Shown one piece after another: positions 1 to 5,308 of a DNA stretch of 7,150 bases; position 1 is the first letter of the stretch, and each line of letters begins with the position of its first letter. The notes under the pieces were generated by a model. That model did no database searches. It was given only the letters and a program-made list of their open reading frames with translations, and had not been told where the DNA came from. The position numbers and the translations under genes are program-made. Source of the DNA: Halobacteriales archaeon (GTDB lineage Archaea > Halobacteriota > Halobacteria > Halorutilales > JAHENH01); contig JAHENH010000030.1 of NCBI GenBank assembly GCA_018609935.1, positions 1 to 7,150 on the forward strand, written 5' to 3'.

Positions 1-39
1 AATAAATCAGATACACAAGAAGATGAGGAGGTGGTATAG
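1..39 (+). CDS. 3' end of an upstream gene (C-terminal 12 residues)
   Basis: Frame 1 is open from the window edge and ends at TAG 37-39, giving an acidic tail NKSDTQEDEEVV. The product cannot be identified from 12 residues. The next ORF starts with GTG directly after this TAG and in the same frame, and its Shine-Dalgarno lies inside the last codons here, so the two genes are probably translationally coupled. Alternatively the TAG is read through or is a mutation, and this is one longer protein. Confidence 0.5.
   Translation, partial: NKSDTQEDEEVV
25..33 (+). promoter_or_regulatory. Strong Shine-Dalgarno for the GTG start at 40
   Basis: GAGGAGGTG matches the anti-Shine-Dalgarno end of archaeal 16S rRNA and ends 6 bases before GTG 40. 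It is the clearest ribosome binding site in the window and the main argument that the 34-residue ORF is real. Caveat: the same bases encode Glu-Glu-Val in the upstream frame, so the match could be a codon coincidence. Confidence 0.55.
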
Positions 40-144
40 GTGGTTCGTAGAAAGATAACCTCTGGAAAGACAGATTATAGCTATAGTGTATTTTTTGAAG
101 ACAGAATAATCAAGGGTTGGGCATCAACAGAGGAAAAGCCATGA
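40..144 (+). CDS. Tiny unrecognised protein (34 aa), GTG start, ATGA-coupled to the next gene
   Basis: This ORF runs from GTG 40 to TGA 142-144. It begins directly after the previous TAG, 6 bases past a strong Shine-Dalgarno, and ends in an ATGA overlap with the next gene (ATG 141-143). Those three signals support real translation in an operon. The product starts MVRRKITSGKTDYSY, has a short aromatic/hydrophobic stretch (YSVFFEDRIIKGW, about residues 15-27) that could form a beta hairpin, and ends STEEKP. It has no signal peptide or membrane segment, and I do not recognise a family. Because it shares a frame with the upstream gene, it could instead be the C-terminus of that gene after TAG readthrough (pyrrolysine or suppression) or after a stop mutation. 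The reading as a separate small gene is favoured but not secure. Confidence 0.45.
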   Translation: MVRRKITSGKTDYSYSVFFEDRIIKGWASTEEKP

Positions 145-1106
145 CTGGAACCGATATAGATATATCACATAAAGCATCGATAAAAGGAGGGTGGACAGAC
201 CAGACACCTAGATGCAAGGACGGTGATGTAGTCGAAAAACTTAAACTTAAAATAGATAACGGTGAGGCATTATTGGAGATACATAAAATAAAGTTGGGAG
301 ATCCCCCAACCCTTCTTAAAAAGATAGAAAGAAAGTTCGAAAGCCCTACAGCCACACTTTTAACCGGACCACAGGTTCCTGGAACAGACACAGGGTGGGG
401 AGAAACAAAAAGGTGGAAGGATCCGCCGTTAGAGAGAGATTTAAAAGAGAAGGGGAAATCCAATACTGAGTTTAAATCCGTAAACTCTAATGTTTCCAAA
501 AACAGTAGTATTGGAGTTGAAAAAGGAGACTTCGCTGAATATAGGCTTTCCGTGGATCTCACAAACGTATCTGATGGAATCAACGTTACTGCAAAAAATG
601 TCTCTGAGAGATATGAAGTATCGAAGAAAAACAATACATCAGGTCAAGTTTCCCTTCTACAGTCGTTCAAGCGCAATGGATCCACAGTAGAATCCGAGTT
701 AGAGACAAACGCATTTACACAGAAAGGAGACATACGAGGAATAGTAGTACCATCAAACCTGTCTAAAGGAGATAAAATCCCTGAAAACGGAACTGTCACT
801 GGGATGGCGAATGGGAACCAGAAAGTAGAAATTACATATACACCTGGAAATGTGACTACTAATGCTGTTTACAATAGATCAAAGGGGTTATTATTGGAGT
901 TGAACTCGACCTCTCCTAAAGGAAACTTCTCTATGGAAGCTGTGGACACTTCTCTGTCCGAAAATCCACCTTCGGAAAGGTACGACAAAAACGACGACGA
1001 AGAGATTGATGGAGAAGAGGTTAGAACCGCAATAAAAGATTTCTTATTTAATAATAAATTAACCGGACCCCAAATACAGGAAATAATAAAGAACTTTCTA
1101 TTCTAA
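141..1106 (+). CDS. Sequon-rich surface-type protein with dockerin/EF-hand-like C-terminus
   Basis: Starting at ATG 141 (ATGA overlap with the upstream ORF; weak GAGG upstream) the product has 321 residues; a TTG at 117 would add eight. Residues 1-110 are charged, with no signal peptide or lipobox. From about residue 125 to 275 the protein is beta-rich and holds roughly a dozen N-x-S/T sequons; motifs such as VPSNLSKGDKIP and YNRSKGLLLEL recall beta-sheet domains of archaeal exported lipoproteins. The C-terminus, YDKNDDEEIDGEEV followed by two short helices, resembles the single calcium-binding dockerin/EF-hand-like module common at the ends of haloarchaeal and methanogen surface proteins. 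The contradiction is a surface-type body without an export signal: the N-terminus may be encoded upstream, replaced by rearrangement, or the protein may be exported by another route. Its base composition looks richer in GC than its right-hand neighbours. The specific function is unknown. Confidence 0.7.
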   Translation: MTGTDIDISHKASIKGGWTDQTPRCKDGDVVEKLKLKIDNGEALLEIHKIKLGDPPTLLKKIERKFESPTATLLTGPQVPGTDTGWGETKRWKDPPLERDLKEKGKSNTEFKSVNSNVSKNSSIGVEKGDFAEYRLSVDLTNVSDGINVTAKNVSERYEVSKKNNTSGQVSLLQSFKRNGSTVESELETNAFTQKGDIRGIVVPSNLSKGDKIPENGTVTGMANGNQKVEITYTPGNVTTNAVYNRSKGLLLELNSTSPKGNFSMEAVDTSLSENPPSERYDKNDDEEIDGEEVRTAIKDFLFNNKLTGPQIQEIIKNFLF

Positions 1107-1150
1107 CTGTTTTTTCTTTCTTAGTTTATTTTTTTATATATTTTGTTTTG
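1107..1150 (+). terminator. T-rich archaeal terminator after the surface-protein gene
   Basis: Directly after TAA 1104-1106 the plus strand carries three T runs (TTTTTT, TTTATTTTTTT and TTTTGTTTTG) without a strong hairpin. This is the usual form of an archaeal factor-independent terminator. It probably ends the left-edge operon. Confidence 0.5.
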
Positions 1151-1472
1151 TTTCATTTATGTGGATAAATTAACGGTAAAAATACACTTAAAAACAATTC
1201 TTAATTGCAATTAAAATATATTATACTAATTTATAATTTTTAAAACAGTATATACACAAAAAAATAGAATACATAGTAATGCGGGCGCGTATAGATAGAA
1301 CTAACATCCTTATCTGGAATATTCTATTGTTCTAGGAATCAAAGTCTCTATCTCAAAAAAAATTATACAGCTACGCACCAAATGCAGAGTGTTAAAGAAA
1401 TCCCTTTTTTGAATGTAAATATCTATAATTTGATGTTTTTTTGGGATTTTCTATTTATTTATATGTATTATT
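1107..1472. other. Gene-poor gap: terminator, AT-rich spacer, possible relict ORF
   Basis: After the T-rich terminator this stretch is mostly A/T. A short GC-rich patch (GCGGGCGCG, 1281-1289) stands out and coincides with a small open frame from ATG 1279: 18 codons to TAG 1333-1335, then 19 more in-frame codons to TAA 1393-1395. The peptide (MRARIDRTNILIW...) uses CGG, GCG and CGT codons unlike the rest of the window. It may be a relic of foreign DNA. I see no tRNA, CRISPR or insertion-sequence structure here. Confidence 0.4.
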
Positions 1473-1763
1473 TTATTCTTCTTTTTTTTCTTTGGTTAGG
1501 ACTATTCTCAAAGAGGAAAGTCTGACATCGTCTCCTGTTTCTTCATCCTGTATTATTTCTGTATCTATTTCTATGTCTTTTATTTCTATTCCGTCAACCA
1601 TTCTTTTTACTATTTCTGCTGTATCTACAGCTGTAGAGGTTGCTTGTCCTCTTGATTTTAAAACTACTTCATCGTTTCCCCCGTCGAAATTCATCATTGC
1701 TGCATCAGCATATCTCATTGGCCTCTTATTACCTATGTATACCGGTTCATCTGTGACTGACAT
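1473..1763 (-). CDS. alba: Alba-family chromatin / nucleic-acid-binding protein
   Basis: The 96-residue product aligns along its length with archaeal Alba (Sac10b/Sso10b): VYIGNKRPM at residues 8-16 matches the VxIGKKPxM loop, DEVVLKSRGQA at 31-41 the EIVIKARGRA strand and turn, TAVDTAEIVKRM at 44-55 the AVDxxEIV helix, and IEIKDIEI plus the C-terminal LSSLRIVL the last strands. Alba dimers coat DNA and also bind RNA, compacting archaeal chromatin in the cytoplasm. By my count there are about 22 Asp/Glu against 13 Lys/Arg, whereas textbook Alba is basic. Relative to Sso10b as I recall it, the first loop Lys is Asn, the second Arg of the KxRGR motif is Gln, and the Lys of the following ISKA is Thr; the second loop Lys and first Arg remain. 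Acidification fits a high-salt cytoplasm. The gene is monocistronic, starting at ATG 1763, with a weak TATAGATA upstream and no Shine-Dalgarno. Confidence 0.9.
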   Translation of the reverse strand: MSVTDEPVYIGNKRPMRYADAAMMNFDGGNDEVVLKSRGQATSTAVDTAEIVKRMVDGIEIKDIEIDTEIIQDEETGDDVRLSSLRIVLTKEKKEE

Positions 1764-1988
1764 AATTAACTCGATAATATATACTATCTATAGACATATA
1801 CCACTTTATGTTTTCTTTCAAACTTTTGAAAAAAGAAAAATAAAAACAACCTCCACTAGACCCAGTACACACCAAGTACATAGTGTAAAAACAAAGAAAA
1901 ATATATTGCTCATAATTATATAGAATTTTTAAAATAAATTTCACAGTTATATTAAAAATTTGTTTGATCTATATATTTTGTGTGTCTG

Positions 1989-2017
1989 ACACCCCACCTC
2001 CCAAATGTAAAATTATA
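1989..2017 (+). repeat. 29-bp direct repeat, copy 1 (upstream of the 115-aa gene)
   Basis: ACACCCCACCTCCCAAATGT followed by AAAATTATA matches 25 of 29 bases with 2391-2419. The C-rich half is conspicuous in this AT-rich spacer, and the A/T-rich half runs into the TATA-like box of the gene at 2042. It could be an upstream promoter element or operator, or a mobile-element end. Confidence 0.6.
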
Positions 2018-2024
2018 AAATAAA
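2011..2024 (+). promoter_or_regulatory. TATA-like box for the gene at 2042 (leaderless)
   Basis: AATTATAAAATAAA is centred about 26 bases before GTG 2042, the classic archaeal TATA-to-start distance, with no Shine-Dalgarno between. It overlaps the end of the 29-bp direct repeat. Confidence 0.5.
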
Positions 2025-2041
2025 AAATATATAGTTAAATT

Positions 2042-2389
2042 GTGGACCAGGAAGACTTTGAGATAAGAGAAAACCTACTAGATATCTTACAGGATACAAA
2101 GCTAGCACTAAAACATTTCAACAGAAACACAAACCCCAAAGATAAAAACACAGATGAACTTATAGTATTAGAGATTACATCTGAACTAGACAAAAAACAA
2201 CTGTATAGCGAACTAAACCAACTAATAAAACAAATACACCAAAACACCAAATACAAAATAGACAAACCAGAAATAATCTATGGTGGCGAATATTTTTCAG
2301 ATACACTAAAAAAACCAGACGAAAAAGAAATAACAGGAAAGATAGATATAGATATCACACTAAAACTAAAACATCAAAAAGAAAAATAA
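2042..2389 (+). CDS. Unrecognised small charged protein (115 aa)
   Basis: GTG 2042 is the first plausible start, sits about 26 bases after a TATA-like box and has no Shine-Dalgarno, so leaderless translation is likely. The product is highly charged and rich in Lys, Glu, Asp and Asn, with no signal peptide, membrane segment or cysteine. Predicted order by eye: a helix (residues 3-27), a strand (DELIVLEITSEL, about 38-49), a helix (DKKQLYSELNQLIKQI, about 50-65), two strands around KPEIIYGGEYF (about 74-84), and a final strand KIDIDITLKLKH (about 100-111). This could be a small alpha/beta fold, but I recognise no family and assign no function. The gene is divergent from alba across about 280 bases and is bracketed by a 29-bp direct repeat. 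Codon use is A-rich, like the neighbouring spacers. Confidence 0.7.
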   Translation: MDQEDFEIRENLLDILQDTKLALKHFNRNTNPKDKNTDELIVLEITSELDKKQLYSELNQLIKQIHQNTKYKIDKPEIIYGGEYFSDTLKKPDEKEITGKIDIDITLKLKHQKEK

Positions 2390-2390
2390 T

Positions 2391-2419
2391 ACACCCCACG
2401 TTCCAAGTGTAAAAATATA
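2391..2419 (+). repeat. 29-bp direct repeat, copy 2 (just after the 115-aa gene)
   Basis: ACACCCCACGTTCCAAGTGT followed by AAAAATATA starts one base after the TAA at 2387-2389 and is the partner of 1989-2017. After it come TATA-like AATATATTTCATATC and an ATG at 2451 that opens only 17 codons (MKQKKVDVNLQKTNTYN). This is what a promoter copy left in front of a destroyed gene would look like. Confidence 0.55.
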
Positions 2420-2514
2420 TTTCATATCTATAAGGTAAATTTTGATATATATGAAGCAGAAAAAGGTGGATGTAAATCTACAGAAAACAAATACATATAA
2501 TTAATGATTTATTA

Positions 2515-3359
2515 TTAATATGTTAGTTTTGGAATATTATCTTCAAGCAGATCGTCAGTCTGTAAATGATAGATATTCTGGTATCTGTGGGGTGATTTTC
2601 TATTAGTGTTTTCTGTGATATATATTCCTAGTAATTCTATATTTAGTTCTTTTAGATATTGGTTGTCTTTTCCTGCAAATTCTAGGTATTCAATATTTGT
2701 ATCTACATTTGCTAGATATATTTTTGTTTTTGGTGATGTATCTACAACTATTTCTGCTACACCGGTACCATGTGTAGTTTCTCCATTGTTTTTTATTCCG
2801 TCTCCATCAAATGAGTTATAGTCGGCTATATTGGATTTTATTTCTTGGTTGTCTATATTGAATCCTGAATCTATGATTCCTATAGATATGTTTTCTCCTT
2901 TATATCCTAAGTTATTATGAACTGTGTCTGCACCTATAGTACTTACTCCCTCACTTATTGTTGCTGGTTTTGGTTTCTGTGGTCTTTTTATGTACTCTAT
3001 ATATGTTTTTTCTTCAAGAATCGGTATTTCTGTGTAGGGTATTTTTGTTTGTATTTTATCTTTATATTTTGTGTCTATATCTATTCCTCTATTTTTTAGT
3101 TTCTGTATATATTTTGGACTGTTTTCTGTTAAGTCAACTACAACTTCTAAATTTTTTCTATAGTTGGAGAAAAATTCTTAGAATCGATGTTTTCTAAGTT
3201 GGTAGTTGTTAGATAGCTGGGGTTTTTATCTGGAGTATTAGATAGGTTTTGAATTTCTTGGTTATTTGTTTTTTGTGCAGAAATAACACCTATACCGATA
3301 GATAGGGATCCTACGAGGAAGATCCAGAGTGTTATAAATAGTATGTGTTTTTTATCCAT
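2515..3359 (-). pseudogene. Subtilisin-like (S8) protease, frameshifted and lacking the catalytic Ser region
   Basis: ATG 3357-3359 opens a signal-peptide-like N-terminus (MDKKHILFITLWIFLVGSLS...) that stops at TAG 3147-3149. In the -1 frame, coding continues from EVVVDLTENS at 3147 for 210 codons to TAA 2515-2517. That part begins with a propeptide-like segment (fragment residues 1-56), then IGIIDSGF with the catalytic Asp (residue 93, codon 2869-2871) and ETTHGTGVAEI with the catalytic His (residue 126, codon 2770-2772). Only 84 residues follow, with no GTS-type serine motif and no oxyanion Asn region, so the protein could not be a normal S8 peptidase even if the frame were restored. The break lies at an A6 run (T6 at 3152-3157 on the plus strand); one extra A would give IEKNLEVVVDL. 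The gene lies 5 bases after the propeptide-like gene, presumably in one operon. Best read as a decaying secreted subtilase; a sequencing indel or programmed slippage remains possible for the frameshift. Confidence 0.8.
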
Positions 3360-3364
3360 TTTCT

Positions 3365-3907
3365 CTATTTTTGTTTTCTGTATTTGTAGATTGATAGAGA
3401 TAGAATTGTTGCAATAGCAGGAAGTATCGTACCAAAAATAGATGTTTGTGGTTGTGTATTGTCTTCTTTTTTAGTTGTGTTAGTTGTGTTTTGTTGTGTC
3501 TGGACATTGTTTTTTGCTGGTTGGGCCTCCATAGGAAGTCTTATATCTATGACATTTTGATGATTACTTAGATTTTTTATCCGGTCTATAGGTATGTATC
3601 CCTGTAGTAGGTTTTCTCTTTGTCCGGTATATCTCTGGATTTCTGTGATGTTGTATTGGGATGGTAGATGGGTGTTTTCTTTGAGTTCTATTATTAATTT
3701 CACTTTGTTGTTTTTGTAGTCTATATTATGGTTTTCTGCATAGCTCTGTCTATCAGTACTGTTGATTAGTTCGTGTATTGTTGGTTCTATATTGTTTTGT
3801 TTGTCTACAGTTAGAGATTTATTGATGTTTTGTGTAGCTACAGTTCCTATAGATATAAATAAAAACAAAATAATTGTTAATAATATTATATATCTTTTCT
3901 TATACAT
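3365..3907 (-). CDS. Membrane-anchored protein with subtilase-propeptide-like domain
   Basis: This 180-residue product starts at ATG 3905-3907 with a signal peptide or membrane helix (residues 6-24). Residues 68-127 (KVKLIIELKENTHLP ... LLQGYIPIDRIKNLSNHQNVIDIRLP) have the pattern of the propeptide region of archaeal halolysin-like subtilases: strand, variable loop, strand ending in a P-x-D/E-x-I motif, helix, and a strand ending in RLP. The same pattern opens the truncated protease downstream, so the two regions look homologous. A Thr/Asn/Gln-rich linker (about 128-155) leads to a C-terminal hydrophobic segment (157-174) and basic tail (YKYRKQK), similar to PGF-CTERM-type surface anchors, though a clear PGF triplet is absent. 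Inferred role: an extracytoplasmic, anchored inhibitor or folding chaperone for the co-encoded subtilase, or the remnant of a second protease that kept only its propeptide. The protease ATG lies 5 bases beyond its TAG stop. Confidence 0.65.
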   Translation of the reverse strand: MYKKRYIILLTIILFLFISIGTVATQNINKSLTVDKQNNIEPTIHELINSTDRQSYAENHNIDYKNNKVKLIIELKENTHLPSQYNITEIQRYTGQRENLLQGYIPIDRIKNLSNHQNVIDIRLPMEAQPAKNNVQTQQNTTNTTKKEDNTQPQTSIFGTILPAIATILSLSIYKYRKQK

Positions 3908-3930
3908 TTTATGTAGTATAACAAACTTTT

Positions 3931-3942
3931 CAGATAAATAAA
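3931..3942 (-). promoter_or_regulatory. TATA-like box for the propeptide-like/protease operon
   Basis: On the minus strand TTTATTTATCTG is centred about 29 bases before the ATG at 3907, with no Shine-Dalgarno after it. This fits a leaderless archaeal promoter. Confidence 0.4.
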
Positions 3943-4020
3943 ACTATGGAGAAAACACATTTATTACATTATATACTAATTTAGATATGATTTAGAATAT
4001 TATGGAGTATTTGAAATCAA

Positions 4021-4075
4021 TGTACGTCAAAACATAGATGACAAGAAGTATTATATTATTTTGTTTTAGTGATTA
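4021..4075 (+). repeat. CAAAACATAGA repeat, copy A (upstream of the lipoprotein gene)
   Basis: TGTACGTCAAAACATAGATG and the bases after it align with 5147-5200 over about 50 bases with small gaps: shared TGTACG, CAAAACATAGA, GACA, ATTAT, TTTTG and a final GAT(T)AG. The inner hairpin of copy B is not preserved here, so this copy looks older or decayed. Confidence 0.55.
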
Positions 4076-4208
4076 GTCTTTGTATATTTCATATGTGGTT
4101 TTTTTGTATATTTCTGTATTTTTGGTCTAATAGGATTTTTTTAAGAATAAATAAATTTTGTAGGGATTATAGTTTTTTTATTAGTTTGTATTATTGAAAT
4201 TTACAAAA

Positions 4209-4220
4209 ATTATTTATATC
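4209..4220 (+). promoter_or_regulatory. TATA-like box for the lipoprotein gene (leaderless)
   Basis: ATTATTTATATC is centred 26 bases before ATG 4240 and preceded by the A-rich ACAAAA, which could serve as a BRE. There is no Shine-Dalgarno before the start. The spacing is the best example of a leaderless promoter in the window. Confidence 0.6.
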
Positions 4221-4239
4221 TTTTAGGTTTTGTTGTATT

Positions 4240-4994
4240 ATGGATGAACAAAATTCCAAAATCAACAAAGTATTTTTTTCGAGACGTAATTTTTTGATGA
4301 CCTCAAGTGGATTAGTAGGTGTTGGATTATCTGGATGTCTGGGGGGTCCACAAATACCAGAATCTAACAACGATAACCCAGATAGTTTCCCACCTGAGGA
4401 AGGTACTGAGTGGAGTGAACCAGTACAGGTTGGGGATGGTAAAGCAAGAACTTTTATTACACAAGAGAATGGAGATACGAGATATATTGGTATAGAATTT
4501 ACAGAACAAGTTTTAGAGGGGCTACCAGAGGAAATTTCTGAATACCATCTTCATCTTCCAAGTAATAATCTATCTGTTTTTGAGTGGGCTGGTATAGATT
4601 GGACACCCCAGGGACGTGGACCACAAGAAATCTATACAATACCACACTTCGATCTACACTTTGTGATGGACAACCAGATACACCGTTAGTTGTACCTCGT
4701 ATGGGTGAACATTTAGTAGACCCCACCTCAAAGGAATTCCATAATGGATCATTTACCCATACCCTTATATGGGGTGCATATGACCCTGATGGCGATGGAA
4801 CTGGACAGATAACATTTATGGAGATGGTGACAAAAGAATTTCTGGAACAAAAACCAGACATGGTTAGTGGAAAAATAAAATTACCAGACCAACCACCAAA
4901 ACCAGGAAAGTATCCAACACAATACACAATACGATATCATCAAAACCAAAACATATATACAATAACACTAGAAAACTTCACAGAACTATCCTGA
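4240..4994 (+). pseudogene. Tat-exported lipoprotein, TTHB210-like/DUF5602 type, frameshifted
   Basis: ATG 4240 follows a well-placed TATA box. Residues 14-20 (SRRNFLM) are a twin-arginine motif and LSGC ends in Cys33 as lipobox, so the protein should be exported folded by Tat and lipid-anchored. The mature domain has EYHLHLP (His103, His105), FEWAGIDWTPQG and IPHFDLHF (His136, His140). Frame 1 then stops at TAG 4687-4689. The same domain resumes in frame 3 from about 4674: TPLVVPRMGEHLVDPTS, FTHTLIWGAYD, TFMEMVTKEFL, PGKYPTQYTIRYH, ending at TGA 4992-4994. These motifs match, from memory, a haloarchaeal and bacterial family annotated TTHB210-like/DUF5602, whose conserved histidines suggest metal binding; its function is not established. 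Homologs as I recall them carry a longer segment between the HFDLHF and PRMGEH motifs, so a small deletion that shifted the frame by -1/+2 is likely. The final part is in good condition, which suggests a recent lesion. A weak 5-bp hairpin (4995-5010) follows. Confidence 0.75.
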
Positions 4995-5081
4995 TAGCTT
5001 GACATAGCTATAAAAATACGGAAGAATACCTAACTTAAAACCAATATAAGTAGTAGTAATTTAGATAATACTATTACAACT

Positions 5082-5102
5082 TAATTCTTAATATAAGAAT
5101 TA
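5082..5102. repeat. Perfect inverted repeat, 9-bp arms with 3-bp spacer
   Basis: TAATTCTTA, spacer ATA, then TAAGAATTA. The arms are exact reverse complements. It could be a dimeric regulator site or a short hairpin. No promoter or gene start is obvious at this distance. Confidence 0.6.
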
Positions 5103-5146
5103 TAGATCCGTGAAGTAGCTAGGATCCAAGTAAATTTATAATTGGT

Positions 5147-5200
5147 GTACGGCAAAACATAGACGACAGGATAGTCGTATTATGTTTGTGTTTTGTAGAT
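5147..5200 (+). repeat. CAAAACATAGA repeat, copy B, with strong hairpin
   Basis: This aligns with copy A (4021-4075). It folds into a hairpin: AAACATA (5155-5161) pairs with TATGTTT (5181-5187), and inside it ACGAC (5163-5167) pairs with GTCGT (5174-5178) around the loop AGGATA, with a small 1x2 internal bulge. This gives twelve base pairs in all. Confidence 0.65.
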
Positions 5201-5206
5201 AGCCGT

Positions 5207-5235
5207 CAAAACATAGAATGTTTCTAGAAGTTTTG
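5207..5235 (+). repeat. CAAAACATAGA repeat, copy C, with a second hairpin
   Basis: This starts 20 bases after the copy B stem. CAAAAC (5207-5212) pairs with GTTTTG (5230-5235), and TAGAA (5214-5218) pairs with TTCTA (5222-5226) around a 3-base loop. T-rich sequence follows directly. The two hairpins in tandem could belong to one structured RNA or to a mobile-element end. Confidence 0.5.
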
Positions 5236-5285
5236 TTTTTTAGTTTATTAGTTTTTCTGGGGGGTGTAAGGATGCCACTAATAGC

Positions 5286-5308
5286 CAGTATTATTAATAC
5301 TGTATATA
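5286..5308 (+). promoter_or_regulatory. Palindromic operator candidate overlapping a TATA-like box
   Basis: CAGTATTA-T-TAATACTG (5286-5302) is a perfect 8-bp-arm palindrome with a 1-base centre. Its right end adjoins TATATA (5303-5308), about 70 bases before the holin-like ATG. A bound dimeric regulator would block TBP/TFB. The regulator is not in the window. Confidence 0.4.

Larger units (their letters stand above)
3908..4239. other. Divergent intergenic region with two promoters and a repeat copy
   Basis: This separates the minus-strand protease operon from the plus-strand lipoprotein gene. It holds a TATA-like box for each side, one copy of the CAAAACATAGA repeat (4021-4075), and a 12-base direct repeat TTTGTATATTTC at 4079-4090 and 4103-4114. 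I see no credible gene in it. Confidence 0.5.

Noticed and set aside
110..634. Minus-strand 174-codon ORF opposite the sequon-rich protein
   Set aside because: Its Ser/Phe/Leu-rich sequence is an antisense shadow, and the plus strand has start signals and a recognisable C-terminal module.
1281..1360. tRNA or other stable RNA starting at the GC-rich patch
   Set aside because: No matching acceptor arm or T-loop sequence was found; only weak scattered pairings such as AGATAG/CTATCT.
1850..1900. Minus-strand small RNA ending in a T-rich run upstream of alba
   Set aside because: The minus strand reads a moderately GC stretch followed by TTTTTATTTTTCTTTTTTC, but I found no stable fold or promoter to support it.
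1441..1923. Plus-strand 160-codon ORF opposite alba
   Set aside because: It is the antisense of the Alba gene; its Ser/Ile-rich composition is what a reversed Alba reading frame gives.
1747..1944. Minus-strand 65-codon ORF overlapping the alba start
   Set aside because: It overlaps the 5' end of alba in another frame, is rich in Phe, Tyr and Cys from AT-rich DNA, and shows no start signals.
2606..3197. Plus-strand ORFs rich in Phe, Tyr and Cys across the protease
   Set aside because: They are antisense to the subtilase Asp and His motifs, which are clear on the minus strand.
4499..4927. Minus-strand 142-codon ORF opposite the lipoprotein
   Set aside because: It has no promoter or family resemblance; the plus strand carries Tat, lipobox and family motifs.
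4021..5235. CRISPR array
   Set aside because: The CAAAACATAGA copies are irregularly spaced (over a kilobase, then about 54 bases, then over 400), with no equal-length spacers.
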